54,661 nt of DNA from JAAEQG01 sp023133475 (GTDB taxonomy: Bacteria > Planctomycetota > Phycisphaerae > UBA1845), in NCBI GenBank assembly GCA_030631415.1, contig DAOVLE010000002.1:1-54661 (forward strand), written 5' to 3'. Position numbers and translations under genes: made by a program. This document shows positions 1 to 7,633 of this stretch, piece after piece. The notes below the pieces were generated by a model. That model worked only from the letters and a program-made list of their open reading frames with translations. It was not told the origin of the DNA and ran no database searches. How positions within the stretch are numbered: position 1 is the stretch's first letter; each line of letters starts with the position of its first letter.

Positions 1-1
1 C

Positions 2-823
2 CCTGACGAGTGCGAACTTGTGGACAACGACTGCAACACCAACACAGTCCCCGACGACTGCGACATCGCCACCGGGACCAGCGCGGATTGCAACTCGAAC
101 GGTGTTCCCGACGAGTGCGACCCGGACTGCAACACCAACGGTGTTCCCGACGAGTGCGATATTGCGGCTGGCACGAGCGAGGACTGCCAACCCAACGGCG
201 TTCCAGACGAGTGCGACATCGCCGGCGGCACAAGCCAGGACTGCCAGAGCAATGGTGTTCCCGACGAGTGCGATGTGGTTCTTGGCCACAACTGCTGCGA
301 AACAGGACACGGAGCCGGTTGCAGTAATCCGGATATTGAGGCTTGCGTTTGCGCTGAGGATCGCTACTGCTGCCAGACCGAGTGGGACGAAAACTGTGTG
401 GATGAAGTAATAAGCTTGGCGTGTGGCACGTGTGGGCCCTTTAGCGACGACTGCAACGACAACGTTATCCCTGACGAATGTGAACTGACGGACAACGACT
501 GCAACGCCAACGGTGTGCCGGACGACTGTGATGTGGATCCGACCGATCCCGATGGCAATGGTCTGGTAAGCGAGGATTGCAACACGAACGGGGTGCCGGA
601 CGAGTGCGAATGCGATTTCGATGGCGACGGCCTCATCGACGATTGCGACCCTGACATCGACGATGACGGGGTGCTCAACGGCAACGATGTATGCGACTAC
701 ACGCCGCTCGGAACGGCGGTGGATTTGGAAGGCAGACCCGTCGGGGACATCGACAAGGATTGCGATACCGACTTGGCGGATTACGCGCTGTTCCAGGACG
801 GGTTCACCGGGCCGCTGCCATAG
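2..823 (+). CDS. Secreted Cys/Asp-rich repeat protein, 3' part (partial)
   Basis: The reading frame is open at the left window edge, so only the C-terminal part is present (about 273 residues). It carries at least eight copies of a short repeat of the form DCNxNGVPD(E/D)CD. A roughly 50-residue Cys-rich insert with paired cysteines and a WDENC motif interrupts them. The C-terminus is Asp-rich and calcium-binding in style (FDGDGLIDDCDPDIDDDG), then dockerin-like (DIDKDCDTDLADYALF). Proteins of this design are typical planctomycete secreted or surface proteins; the Asp/Asn loops probably bind calcium. The enzymatic or adhesive part, if any, lies outside the window. The same repeat type is present in the matrixin protease at 45.1-47.9 kb. 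Confidence 0.8.
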   Translation, partial: PDECELVDNDCNTNTVPDDCDIATGTSADCNSNGVPDECDPDCNTNGVPDECDIAAGTSEDCQPNGVPDECDIAGGTSQDCQSNGVPDECDVVLGHNCCETGHGAGCSNPDIEACVCAEDRYCCQTEWDENCVDEVISLACGTCGPFSDDCNDNVIPDECELTDNDCNANGVPDDCDVDPTDPDGNGLVSEDCNTNGVPDECECDFDGDGLIDDCDPDIDDDGVLNGNDVCDYTPLGTAVDLEGRPVGDIDKDCDTDLADYALFQDGFTGPLP

Positions 824-835
824 CCGCGTATCCAG

Positions 836-1091
836 GTAGGTCGGGTCCGCAGACCCGACATTCGTTGGGACAAACAAAACGTCGGGTCTGCGGCGGGTGG
901 CCTGGGCAACGGGTGGCAGACAAAGCCCGCGCCAATACGCCTGGAACAACCACCAAAGCCTCGCCGCGGGCTTTGTCCGTGGGCCTGGGCCAACGGTGCC
1001 CACAGAGCTTCCAACGCCCAGCACGGGCAAGGACCGCCAAGTAGCGTCATCGCATGATGAACGTCTTCCGTGGGCGGTCCTTGCCCGTGCC
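836..1091. repeat. Intergenic palindromic repeats; left arm of a long inverted repeat
   Basis: A palindrome of the GTCGGGTC(T/C)GC type lies at 836-859 and again from 881. From 892 to 1091 follows a block containing family V (GCGGGCTTTGTCC and its inverse) and a second palindrome with CAAGGACCGCC arms. Read in reverse complement, this block matches 1740-1920 with only scattered differences. The two copies therefore form long inverted arms around the recombinase remnant. Nothing coding is seen here. Confidence 0.8.
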
Positions 1092-1097
1092 ACCCAA

Positions 1098-1646
1098 CTA
1101 CTTGCCCAGGCCACTGGCCGCTTTGGTGAAGGTTCCTTTGGTGGGGCACTCCTGTTCGAGATTATGTCGCCGGAGAATGCCCTTGATACTATTCTTGGTT
1201 CTGGTCAGAGTCTGTCCTAAGCGTTGGCGCAGGTGTGTCAACTGCCGATCGTATTGCTCCGCTTCGGTCGCCTGATAGACCTCGCTGACATTCAGCAGGC
1301 GTTGATCCGCGGCGATGCGGTCCCGGTTGATCCATAGCAGCTCGCTGATCTTGGCCGCATCACGTCGGTCCGTCTTCTGTCTGGCTCGCGGTGGTGGGGA
1401 TATTACATATACCCGCTTACAGCCGCACTGTTTGAGACGTTTGATCAACCAGCCGTTGAAGCCGCAGACCTCCATTGCCGCGACGTAGCCGCCGGCCTGG
1501 TTGCTGCGTTCTTGTAAGGCTGTAAGAAACTGATCCACTTGAGACCACTCCGTGCTTACTTGCCGCCGTTGAACCACGCCCCCTTGAATATTGCGGGTGC
1601 AGATGGTCAAATGACGCTTGTGTTGGTCGATACCGACAAACAACAT
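1098..1646 (-). pseudogene. IS110-family recombinase, truncated (N-terminal DEDD domain only)
   Basis: The 182-residue product matches the N-terminal RuvC-like DEDD domain of IS110-type recombinases. The four acidic residues can be placed: D7 in VGIDQHK, E59 in AMEVCG, and D93 and D96 in KTDRRDA. Full-length members run to roughly 300-400 residues and carry a second, serine-containing transposase domain. That domain is missing here: the frame stops at 1098, just inside the left repeat arm, after GLGK. AAGGAG precedes the ATG at good distance. The gene lies between two inverted 180-200 bp arms. It is unlikely to be active on its own, although the remaining domain is intact. Confidence 0.85.
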
Positions 1647-1649
1647 GGT

Positions 1650-1724
1650 GGGTTCTCCTTGTCAGAGTAATACTTGGGCCATCCCCGGTGGATAGGCCGC
1701 TCAACGTATTCTGCAGGAGAACCC
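1650..1724 (-). ncRNA. Structured leader of the IS110 remnant (possible bridge-RNA relic)
   Basis: Upstream of the recombinase start, GGGTTCTCCT (complement of 1715-1724) can pair perfectly with AGGAGAACCC (complement of 1650-1659). The second arm is the recombinase's ribosome binding site. Inside lies a smaller hairpin, GGCCTATCC against GGATGGCC, with one bulge. In IS110 elements the non-coding stretch before the recombinase encodes the bridge RNA. This one is shorter than described examples (about 75 nt), so it may be a relic or only a translational control stem. The pairing is seen; the function is inferred. Confidence 0.35.
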
Positions 1725-1739
1725 TCTTTCATAGAATCA

Positions 1740-1920
1740 GGCAAGGACCACCCCTGGAAGACGTTCATCATGCGATGACGCTACCTGGCGGTCCTTGTGC
1801 CCGTGCTGGGCGTTGCGTGACAGGCCCACGGACAAGGCCCGCGTCGTGGCTTTGGTGGTTATTCCAGGCCTATTGGCGCGGGCCTTGTCCGTGCCACACG
1901 TTGCCCTGGCCACCCGCCGC
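1740..1920. repeat. Right arm of the long inverted repeat around the IS110 remnant
   Basis: The reverse complement matches 892-1091. Both arms contain the same palindromic subunits in the same relative order: CAAGGACC palindrome, CCCAGCACGGGC, and the family V pair GGACAAGGCCCGC/GCGGGCCTTGTCC. The arm ends exactly at the stop codon of the next gene (TAG, complement of 1920-1922). IS110 elements normally lack such terminal repeats, so the arms are more likely genome-wide repeats than the element's own ends. Confidence 0.8.
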
Positions 1921-2363
1921 TAGAGCGATTTGTTATATGCATTCCTCTGCTTCGCCACGATGTCTGCAAGGTCGTTTAGATCCCCTTCCAACAACCAAGC
2001 TTTCTCAGTGTACGTGTGTACATCTGAGTCCAACAGGTCGGCTCGTGGAAGTAGCGTTTCCTCTATCAACCCGGCGAACAGATCAAAAAGGCTATGGACC
2101 AGATAATTCCTTTGGTCTCTAAGCATTTCCAAGGACGGCTGCATTTGCCGTAAGAGCTCATGCTCTTTGAGTAAATTGACTAATTGACCGAGCGTCAGAC
2201 GTTTGGACTTAAGCGGTACGGACTGCGCATCCAAAAATACCTTTAACTCCGTTTCAAGCCTGCCTGCAGCCAGAACGGTACGGCCAAGTTGCGCACAAAA
2301 TTCCTGGTCTCCCTTTAGGAGGTCGAAAAACTCTTTCCCAGCTACTGGTTCACCCTCATACAT
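1920..2363 (-). CDS. HEPN-like small helical protein, unknown function
   Basis: I do not recognise a named family. The product is mostly helical and contains RNYLVH inside LRDQRNYLVHSLFDLF, which fits the RX4-6H signature of HEPN-type RNases and HEPN-like folds. No partner antitoxin is adjacent. The start is uncertain: ATGs at 2363, 2369 and 2393 and a GTG at 2429 are in frame, and none has a convincing ribosome binding site. Base composition is more AT-rich than the neighbours, which hints at transfer. The stop codon TAG sits directly on the edge of the inverted repeat arm, so the C-terminus may have been set by the repeat insertion. Confidence 0.6.
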   Translation of the reverse strand: MYEGEPVAGKEFFDLLKGDQEFCAQLGRTVLAAGRLETELKVFLDAQSVPLKSKRLTLGQLVNLLKEHELLRQMQPSLEMLRDQRNYLVHSLFDLFAGLIEETLLPRADLLDSDVHTYTEKAWLLEGDLNDLADIVAKQRNAYNKSL

Positions 2364-2429
2364 CCACATAACAATAATTAGCTTGATCCGCATAACATGC
2401 GGAACTTTGGTTTTTTGCCCGTATAACAC

Positions 2430-2937
2430 GCCTCTGAATCGTCTGCCAGAGGCGCGCTAAACCCTTTATCTTCTGTAGGTTGCGCTCTGTCTCACGGTTT
2501 ATCACGGCGTTTTATGCGGATCGGCATCACAACCTCCCTCCCTGGATTACCTCAAAGCCCGTCGATCGGACCGAGACCGACCGTGTTCGGATTACAGGGG
2601 CTTTGCCGCACAGGTCAAACTCCCGCCAGTGAAGGGGCTTGGTCAGGCGCCGTTGGACAACATGCAGGGAGCCTAACATGGAGTGGCGGCCGCTGCAACG
2701 CCGATGTGCCCGCTACGTGGGTCGTGGTCCGTGACAGTTTCGGCGGGTTCTTTTTGGGGTATGATTGTGGTGGGGTCGGTTACGGAAGGCGGACCCGGAT
2801 GTTTTTGCGGAGTCCTTCATGGAGGATGCGTGTCATGTCAGCACGGAGCACACGTCAGGAGGCGCAGACGCGGATTGTCTTGATCGTCGCACTTTCCATA
2901 TCGGCCTTGCAAAAAAAAACGAAAAAAGACTCCAGGC
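2430..2937. other. Non-coding stretch upstream of hcp
   Basis: About 500 bases without a convincing gene. A 154-codon open frame crosses the region on the plus strand, but it is low in recognisable protein character and lacks a ribosome binding site. The last part (2911-2929) is an A-rich tract that would lie just upstream of the hcp activator site. Confidence 0.5.
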
Positions 2938-2951
2938 TTGATCCAGGTCAA
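2938..2951 (+). promoter_or_regulatory. FNR/DNR-type operator of hcp
   Basis: TTGATCCAGGTCAA matches the FNR/ANR/DNR consensus TTGATnnnnATCAA with one mismatch. A hexamer GATGAT at 2974-2979 is placed as the -10 element of a class II promoter would be, about 41 bases before a start near 2986. An A-tract lies upstream. hcp genes are commonly controlled by FNR-, DNR- or HcpR-type regulators under anoxic or nitrosative conditions. No such regulator gene is in this window. Confidence 0.6.
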
Positions 2952-3090
2952 GGCGGAGAACCCTGCGATGTTCGATGATCCAGTATGGCGCGAGGGAGCC
3001 GCGTTTCGGCAACCCGCCCCGGAAACTGAACAAAGAGATATGATTCGCGAAATCGTTTCGATCGGTTGCACAAACACGAGGAGTTAACAC

Positions 3091-4755
3091 ATGTTCTGTT
3101 ACCAATGTCAAGAAACCGCCAAGAATACCGGCTGCACTGTTAAAGGCGTGTGCGGCAAACCGGAAGAGACCGCTAATCTTCAGGACCTTCTGATCCATGT
3201 GCTAAAAGGCATCGCAGTTTATGGTGAGCGCCTCAAGGGCGTTGGATGGTCCGACAAAGCGACCGGTCGGTGTGTCGGCCAAGGCCTGTTTGCAACGATT
3301 ACGAACGCCAACTGGGACGACGACCGCTTTGTCGCCATGATCAAAGACGCGCTAAAACACCGGGACCAACTGCGGGACAGGTTTCTGACCGCCTATAAGG
3401 AAAAGAGCGGTCGGGAGTTTGACGAGCCGCTGCCTGATGCCGCTACCTGGTCCTCCGATGACGCAGCCACATTTGCGGAAAAGGCCAAGTCCGTCGGTAT
3501 CCTGGCCACTGAAAACGATGATGTCCGCTCACTACGGGAGCTTCTGATCATCGGCCTGAAGGGGATCGCCGCCTATGCGGACCATGCTGCGATCCTGGGG
3601 TCTGAGAAAGACGAAATCTACGATTTCATGATGGAGGCGCTGGCGTCCACCACGAAGGAACTGTCGGTGGACGAGATGATCGGGCTGGTCATGAAAGCCG
3701 GAGAAACAGCAGTCAGCACCATGGCCCTGCTTGACGAGGCTCACACGTCGGCTTACGGCCATCCGGAAATAACCGAAGTGAACCTCGGTGTTCGCAACAA
3801 TCCGGGGATACTGATCAGCGGCCATGATCTAAAGGACATGCAAGAGTTGCTGCTGCAAACCGAAGGTACAGGTGTGGATGTGTACACCCACGGCGAGATG
3901 CTACCGGCCCACTACTATCCGGCCTTCAAGAAGTACAATCATCTTGTCGGCAACTACGGCGGCGCCTGGTGGCAGCAGAACACGGAGTTCGAGTCCTTCA
4001 ACGGCCCGATTCTTCTGACCACGAACTGTCTGGTTCCGTTGAAGAAGAACAACACGTATCTGGATCGGCTCTTTACAACCGGCCTAGTCGGTTACGTCGG
4101 CGCCAAGCATATTCCCGACAGGGCTAAAGACGGAGCCAAGGATTTTTCCGAAATGATCGATTTGGCCAAGAAATGCCCACCGCCGACCGAAATCGAAACC
4201 GGCAAGATTGTCGGCGGATTCGCCCACCATCAGGTTCTCGCTCTGGCCGACAAGGTCGTTGAGGCGGTCAAGTCCGGGGCGATCAAGCGTTTTATCGTCA
4301 TGGCCGGCTGTGACGGACGCCACAAAACCAGGGACTATTATACGGAAGTGGCCCGGAACCTGCCCAAAGATACGGTGATCCTCACCGCCGGGTGCGCCAA
4401 ATACCGCTACAATAAACTCGACCTTGGCGACATCGGCGGCATCCCCCGTGTGCTGGATGCGGGCCAGTGCAACGATTCCTATTCGCTGGCGGTGATCGCG
4501 CTGAAATTGAAAGAGGTCTTTGGCTTGAAAGACATCAACGAGCTGCCGATCTCATATGACATCGCCTGGTACGAACAGAAGGCGGTGGCGGTTCTGTTGG
4601 CGCTCCTTTCTCTCGGTGTCAAGGGTATTCGGCTCGGCCCCAGCCTGCCGGGTTTCCTTTCCCCGACGGTGGCCAATGTCCTGGTGGAAAAGTTCGGGAT
4701 GAAACCCGTCGGCACGGTTCAGGAGGATATTGATTCCATGATGGCTGGCAGGTAA
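3091..4755 (+). CDS. hcp: Hydroxylamine reductase (hybrid-cluster protein)
   Basis: The 554-residue product is a full-length hybrid-cluster protein. The N-terminus has Cys at 3, 6, 15 and 21 (CX2CX8CX5C), the proximal iron-sulfur cluster pattern of the class found in anaerobes. Further conserved stretches follow, including GHDL, TNGE-like HGEMLPAHYYP, NCLVP, GCDGR, TAGCAKYR and the C-terminal LGPSLPGFLSPT. The enzyme reduces hydroxylamine in vitro and is linked to nitric oxide detoxification or protein S-nitrosylation in cells. It is cytoplasmic. GAGGAG precedes the ATG by eight bases. It appears to be a single-gene unit with its own FNR-type box. No hcr reductase partner gene is adjacent, and the efflux adaptor gene follows after 26 bases. 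Confidence 0.97.
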   Translation: MFCYQCQETAKNTGCTVKGVCGKPEETANLQDLLIHVLKGIAVYGERLKGVGWSDKATGRCVGQGLFATITNANWDDDRFVAMIKDALKHRDQLRDRFLTAYKEKSGREFDEPLPDAATWSSDDAATFAEKAKSVGILATENDDVRSLRELLIIGLKGIAAYADHAAILGSEKDEIYDFMMEALASTTKELSVDEMIGLVMKAGETAVSTMALLDEAHTSAYGHPEITEVNLGVRNNPGILISGHDLKDMQELLLQTEGTGVDVYTHGEMLPAHYYPAFKKYNHLVGNYGGAWWQQNTEFESFNGPILLTTNCLVPLKKNNTYLDRLFTTGLVGYVGAKHIPDRAKDGAKDFSEMIDLAKKCPPPTEIETGKIVGGFAHHQVLALADKVVEAVKSGAIKRFIVMAGCDGRHKTRDYYTEVARNLPKDTVILTAGCAKYRYNKLDLGDIGGIPRVLDAGQCNDSYSLAVIALKLKEVFGLKDINELPISYDIAWYEQKAVAVLLALLSLGVKGIRLGPSLPGFLSPTVANVLVEKFGMKPVGTVQEDIDSMMAGR

Positions 4756-4781
4756 TGTAAGACACAATAGGAGTCTGGGCT

Positions 4782-5873
4782 ATGAAAGGATGGATTTGCT
4801 GGACACGAACCGGCGCGGTGATTCTCATCTCCGTCGGTGGCATCGTCGTTCTGCTGATTTGGCTGGGCGGTGGGTTTCACGAGAAGATCGAACCAGGCCC
4901 CACGGAGGTCGGTGTCCTACCGCTGGGACAGGCGCGGACGATGATCGTCGAGCCGACGACGGTGCCGCTCATGGAGGATGCGGTGGGGACCGTCCGAGCC
5001 GCTCACGAAACGGAGGTCGGCGCGAAGATCATGGCCCGGGTGCTGGCTGTTCACTTTCAGGCCGGTCAGCGCGTGGAGCAGGGTCAGGTTCTGGCCGAGT
5101 TGGAGAAGGGCGATTTGCAGGCCCGCATGAGCCAGGCGCAGGCGGCTGTTGATGCCGCTCGGGCGGCACTCGATCAGGCCCAGACCAATTACGATCGCAT
5201 CGTGCGCTTGCGGGCCAAAGACTCGGCGAGCGAACTCGAGTTCACCACGGCCACCAACGAGTTCAACGCTGCCAAGGCCAATCATGAGCAGGCTCTCAGC
5301 GCACTTCGTGAGGCTGAGGCGGTCATCGGCTATGCCACGATCCGGTCACCGCTTACCGCTGTCGTCATCGACAAGGCGGTTGATGTCGGGGACATGGTGC
5401 GGCCCGGCCAGACCGTGCTTCGACTGTACGACAGGCTGCAACTGGTCGCGACGGTCCGAGAGTCGCTGGCTACGAGCCTGCAAGTCGGGCAGCAACTGCC
5501 GGTAACGCTCGAGGCCCTGGACTTGCACTGCGAAGGCACGATCAGCGAGATCGTTCCCGAATCCGACGTGCTGAGCCGGGCATTTCACGTCAAGGTCACC
5601 GGCCCCTGCCCACCGGGTGTGATCCCCGGGATGTTCGGCCGACTGCACATTCCGCTCGGCGAGCGTCAGGAGTTGCGGATTCCGCGTTTGGCAGTTCGGC
5701 GCGTTGGGCAGATCGCGTTTGTCTACCGGGATGTCGACGGAAACCGCGTGGAGCGCACGTTCGTTCAGTTGGCGGGCGAGCACGGCGATCAGGTTGCAAT
5801 CGCCTCCGGCTTGTCGGCGGGGGACCGGATCGTGGCCGACCCAAAGATGTTGGGGTTGAGCGACAAACGATGA
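4782..5873 (+). CDS. RND efflux periplasmic adaptor subunit (HlyD/MFP family)
   Basis: The 363-residue protein has one N-terminal membrane anchor (about residues 9-29). A lipoyl-like half follows (AKIMARVLAVHFQAGQRVEQGQVLAELEKGDLQ), then an alpha-helical hairpin rich in Ala and Gln (about 105-165). The second lipoyl half and beta-barrel follow (TIRSPLTAVVIDKAVDVGDMV). This is the adaptor that links an inner-membrane RND pump to an outer-membrane channel. The matching pump is probably the RND gene at 10.5 kb, with unrelated genes now in between. No outer-membrane channel gene was found. The ATG at 4782 follows hcp by 26 bases; AGGAG lies upstream. Confidence 0.9.
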   Translation: MKGWICWTRTGAVILISVGGIVVLLIWLGGGFHEKIEPGPTEVGVLPLGQARTMIVEPTTVPLMEDAVGTVRAAHETEVGAKIMARVLAVHFQAGQRVEQGQVLAELEKGDLQARMSQAQAAVDAARAALDQAQTNYDRIVRLRAKDSASELEFTTATNEFNAAKANHEQALSALREAEAVIGYATIRSPLTAVVIDKAVDVGDMVRPGQTVLRLYDRLQLVATVRESLATSLQVGQQLPVTLEALDLHCEGTISEIVPESDVLSRAFHVKVTGPCPPGVIPGMFGRLHIPLGERQELRIPRLAVRRVGQIAFVYRDVDGNRVERTFVQLAGEHGDQVAIASGLSAGDRIVADPKMLGLSDKR

Positions 5874-5960
5874 GGGCCGACGCTGCAATATGGTTGCCGC
5901 TTTGCGAATATGGTATGCTTTACGGGGTGGTTAGGGCTTGCGCTGACACGGGCTTAGGGC

Positions 5961-6308
5961 CGACGCAAAAATAACTACGCAGCAAAGTGGGGTATGAGCT
6001 TGATGGGAATCAGTTTGCCACTAAATGCACTAGTGCCGTTTTCGATCAGACTGTTTTGTGTTTCGACGGGTCGCGCTAGGCCCGGCATTTATGCCGGGTG
6101 AAAAGGCCGAACGAAGAATCCCTCGTAGGGTGGGTGGAGCCTGCCGCAGGCGGGCGAAACCCACCACGCCGGTTGGTGGGTTCCACCCACTCTACGTCTG
6201 GGGTGTCAAAAACAACCACTCCAATACCCGGCATAAATGCCGGGCCTAGCGCAAACGGCGGATATCCCACTGCGGGACTGCCGAAAATGAGAAGTTATTT
6301 TTGCGTCG
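5961..6308. repeat. Composite nested repeat bounded by a 16-bp inverted repeat
   Basis: CGACGCAAAAATAACT (5961-5976) recurs inverted at 6293-6308. Inside, 6073-6252 is a nested element. Outer family T hairpins (GGCCCGGCATTTATGCCGGG) face each other at both ends. Next comes family U (complement of GGATTCTTCGTTCGGCC) on the left and CAACCACTCCAATACC on the right. The core is a family P palindrome with GTGGG arms. The same frame with a different core occurs at 40467-40612. It fills the gap between the adaptor and the methyltransferase, so the methyltransferase cannot start before it. The rest of 5874-6355 holds nothing recognisable. Confidence 0.8.
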
Positions 6309-6355
6309 TACCAATGTTGATCTCTTTGGCATTCTTAAGAAACTGGCAAAAGAAA

Positions 6356-7633
6356 ATGCAGCTTCCGATTAGTGCTGATATTTACCATGGGGATTGTCTC
6401 ACCTTACTTAAGGATGTCGAACCAGACAGTGTTGATCTGGTGTATATGGACCCACCCTTTCTAACGCAAAAGACTCAGCGCCTTAAAACGCGAGATCGAT
6501 GCACGGAATTCTCATTTGATGATTCGTGGACTTCACCTGAAGAGTATGCGGAATTCATGCTCGCCCGATTGAGGGCCATATATCGTGCACTTGCGCCAAC
6601 AGCATCACTTTTTTTTCATTGCGACCGAAACGCAACACATATAGCACGAAGGCTGCTTGATGAGGTTTTTGGAAGCAACTCGTTCAGATCGGAGATAATC
6701 TGGAGGTATCGTCGTTGGTCGAATTTGCGCAGGGGTTTGCTACCTGCTCACCAGACCATCTATTACTACTCGAAGTCTGACGAGTTTACCTTCAACGTTA
6801 TCTGGGAAGAGTATTCCCCCTCAACAAATGTCGATCAAATTCTTCAACAGCGTACGCGTGATGCACATGGAAAGTCTGTCTATAAGCGCGACCGATCCGG
6901 CCAAGTCGTCTCCAACGGGGCAAAGCGGGGCGTCCCGCTCAATGACGTATGGGACATTCCCTATTTGAATCCGAAAGCAAGGGAACGAACGGGATATCCA
7001 ACGCAAAAGCCTTTGTTATTGCTTGAGCATATCATTGAGATTGCCACGAGAGAAGGTGACGTTGTGCTGGACCCATTTTGTGGGAGCGGCACCACATTAT
7101 TGGCGGCAGAATTGCTCGGCCGCAAAGCGATCGGCATTGATATTTCGGCGGATGCTATCGAATTGACTCGCAAGCGATTGCAGAATCCGACACGAAGCGA
7201 ATCGGCTCTGTTGCTTCATGGGCGGGAATCTTACCGCAAGGCAGATGAGTCGGCACTATCGCTTCTGCAGGGTTTAGAGTATGTACCTGTCCAGCGGAAT
7301 AAGGGGATAGACGCGATATTGAAACAGGATTACGAGGGGACGCCGATTCCGGTGAGAGTGCAGCGAGACTGGGAGGCTATTCTGGAGGCGGCGCTAAAAC
7401 TGAGTAAAGCCTCCGAGAATAAGAATGCCAGAGTTATGTTTCTAATCGCCACGGCGTCTGGTGGCTGCTTTCCATTTGCCGACGATATGCCACACGGCGT
7501 GGTTGTGGTGAATGCTCCGAGTCTGGGCATAGACGAATATCTCTCGACGATTAGAGAGACGGCTTCCCCACAACCGGGTGCCGCGGGTTGTGGATCACCA
7601 CCGGGAGGCACACATAGGCGGAGGTTTTTGTGA
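6356..7633 (+). CDS. Site-specific DNA methyltransferase, beta-class (N4/N6)
   Basis: The 425-residue product has the catalytic motif DPPF at 32-35, then the SAM-binding motif DPFCGSGTT near 239-247. This order (motif IV before motif I) defines the beta class of amino-methyltransferases, which modify adenine N6 or cytosine N4. Conserved GYPTQKP and DVWDIP stretches support this. About 150 residues after the SAM motif form an extra C-terminal region of unknown role. No restriction endonuclease is adjacent, so this is an orphan enzyme, perhaps left from a restriction-modification unit. The start at 6356 begins a typical family N-terminus (ISADIYHGDCLTLL); an ATG at 6314 is possible. The last four bases overlap the antiporter start (GTGA). 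It is more AT-rich than its neighbours, which suggests transfer. Confidence 0.88.
   Translation: MQLPISADIYHGDCLTLLKDVEPDSVDLVYMDPPFLTQKTQRLKTRDRCTEFSFDDSWTSPEEYAEFMLARLRAIYRALAPTASLFFHCDRNATHIARRLLDEVFGSNSFRSEIIWRYRRWSNLRRGLLPAHQTIYYYSKSDEFTFNVIWEEYSPSTNVDQILQQRTRDAHGKSVYKRDRSGQVVSNGAKRGVPLNDVWDIPYLNPKARERTGYPTQKPLLLLEHIIEIATREGDVVLDPFCGSGTTLLAAELLGRKAIGIDISADAIELTRKRLQNPTRSESALLLHGRESYRKADESALSLLQGLEYVPVQRNKGIDAILKQDYEGTPIPVRVQRDWEAILEAALKLSKASENKNARVMFLIATASGGCFPFADDMPHGVVVVNAPSLGIDEYLSTIRETASPQPGAAGCGSPPGGTHRRRFL

Noticed and set aside
2514..2978. 154-codon open frame upstream of hcp
   Set aside because: No ribosome binding site, no recognisable protein pattern, and it runs over the FNR box and A-tract.
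6098..6355. In-frame N-terminal extension of the methyltransferase
   Set aside because: It translates the nested repeat; the family N-terminus begins at 6356.
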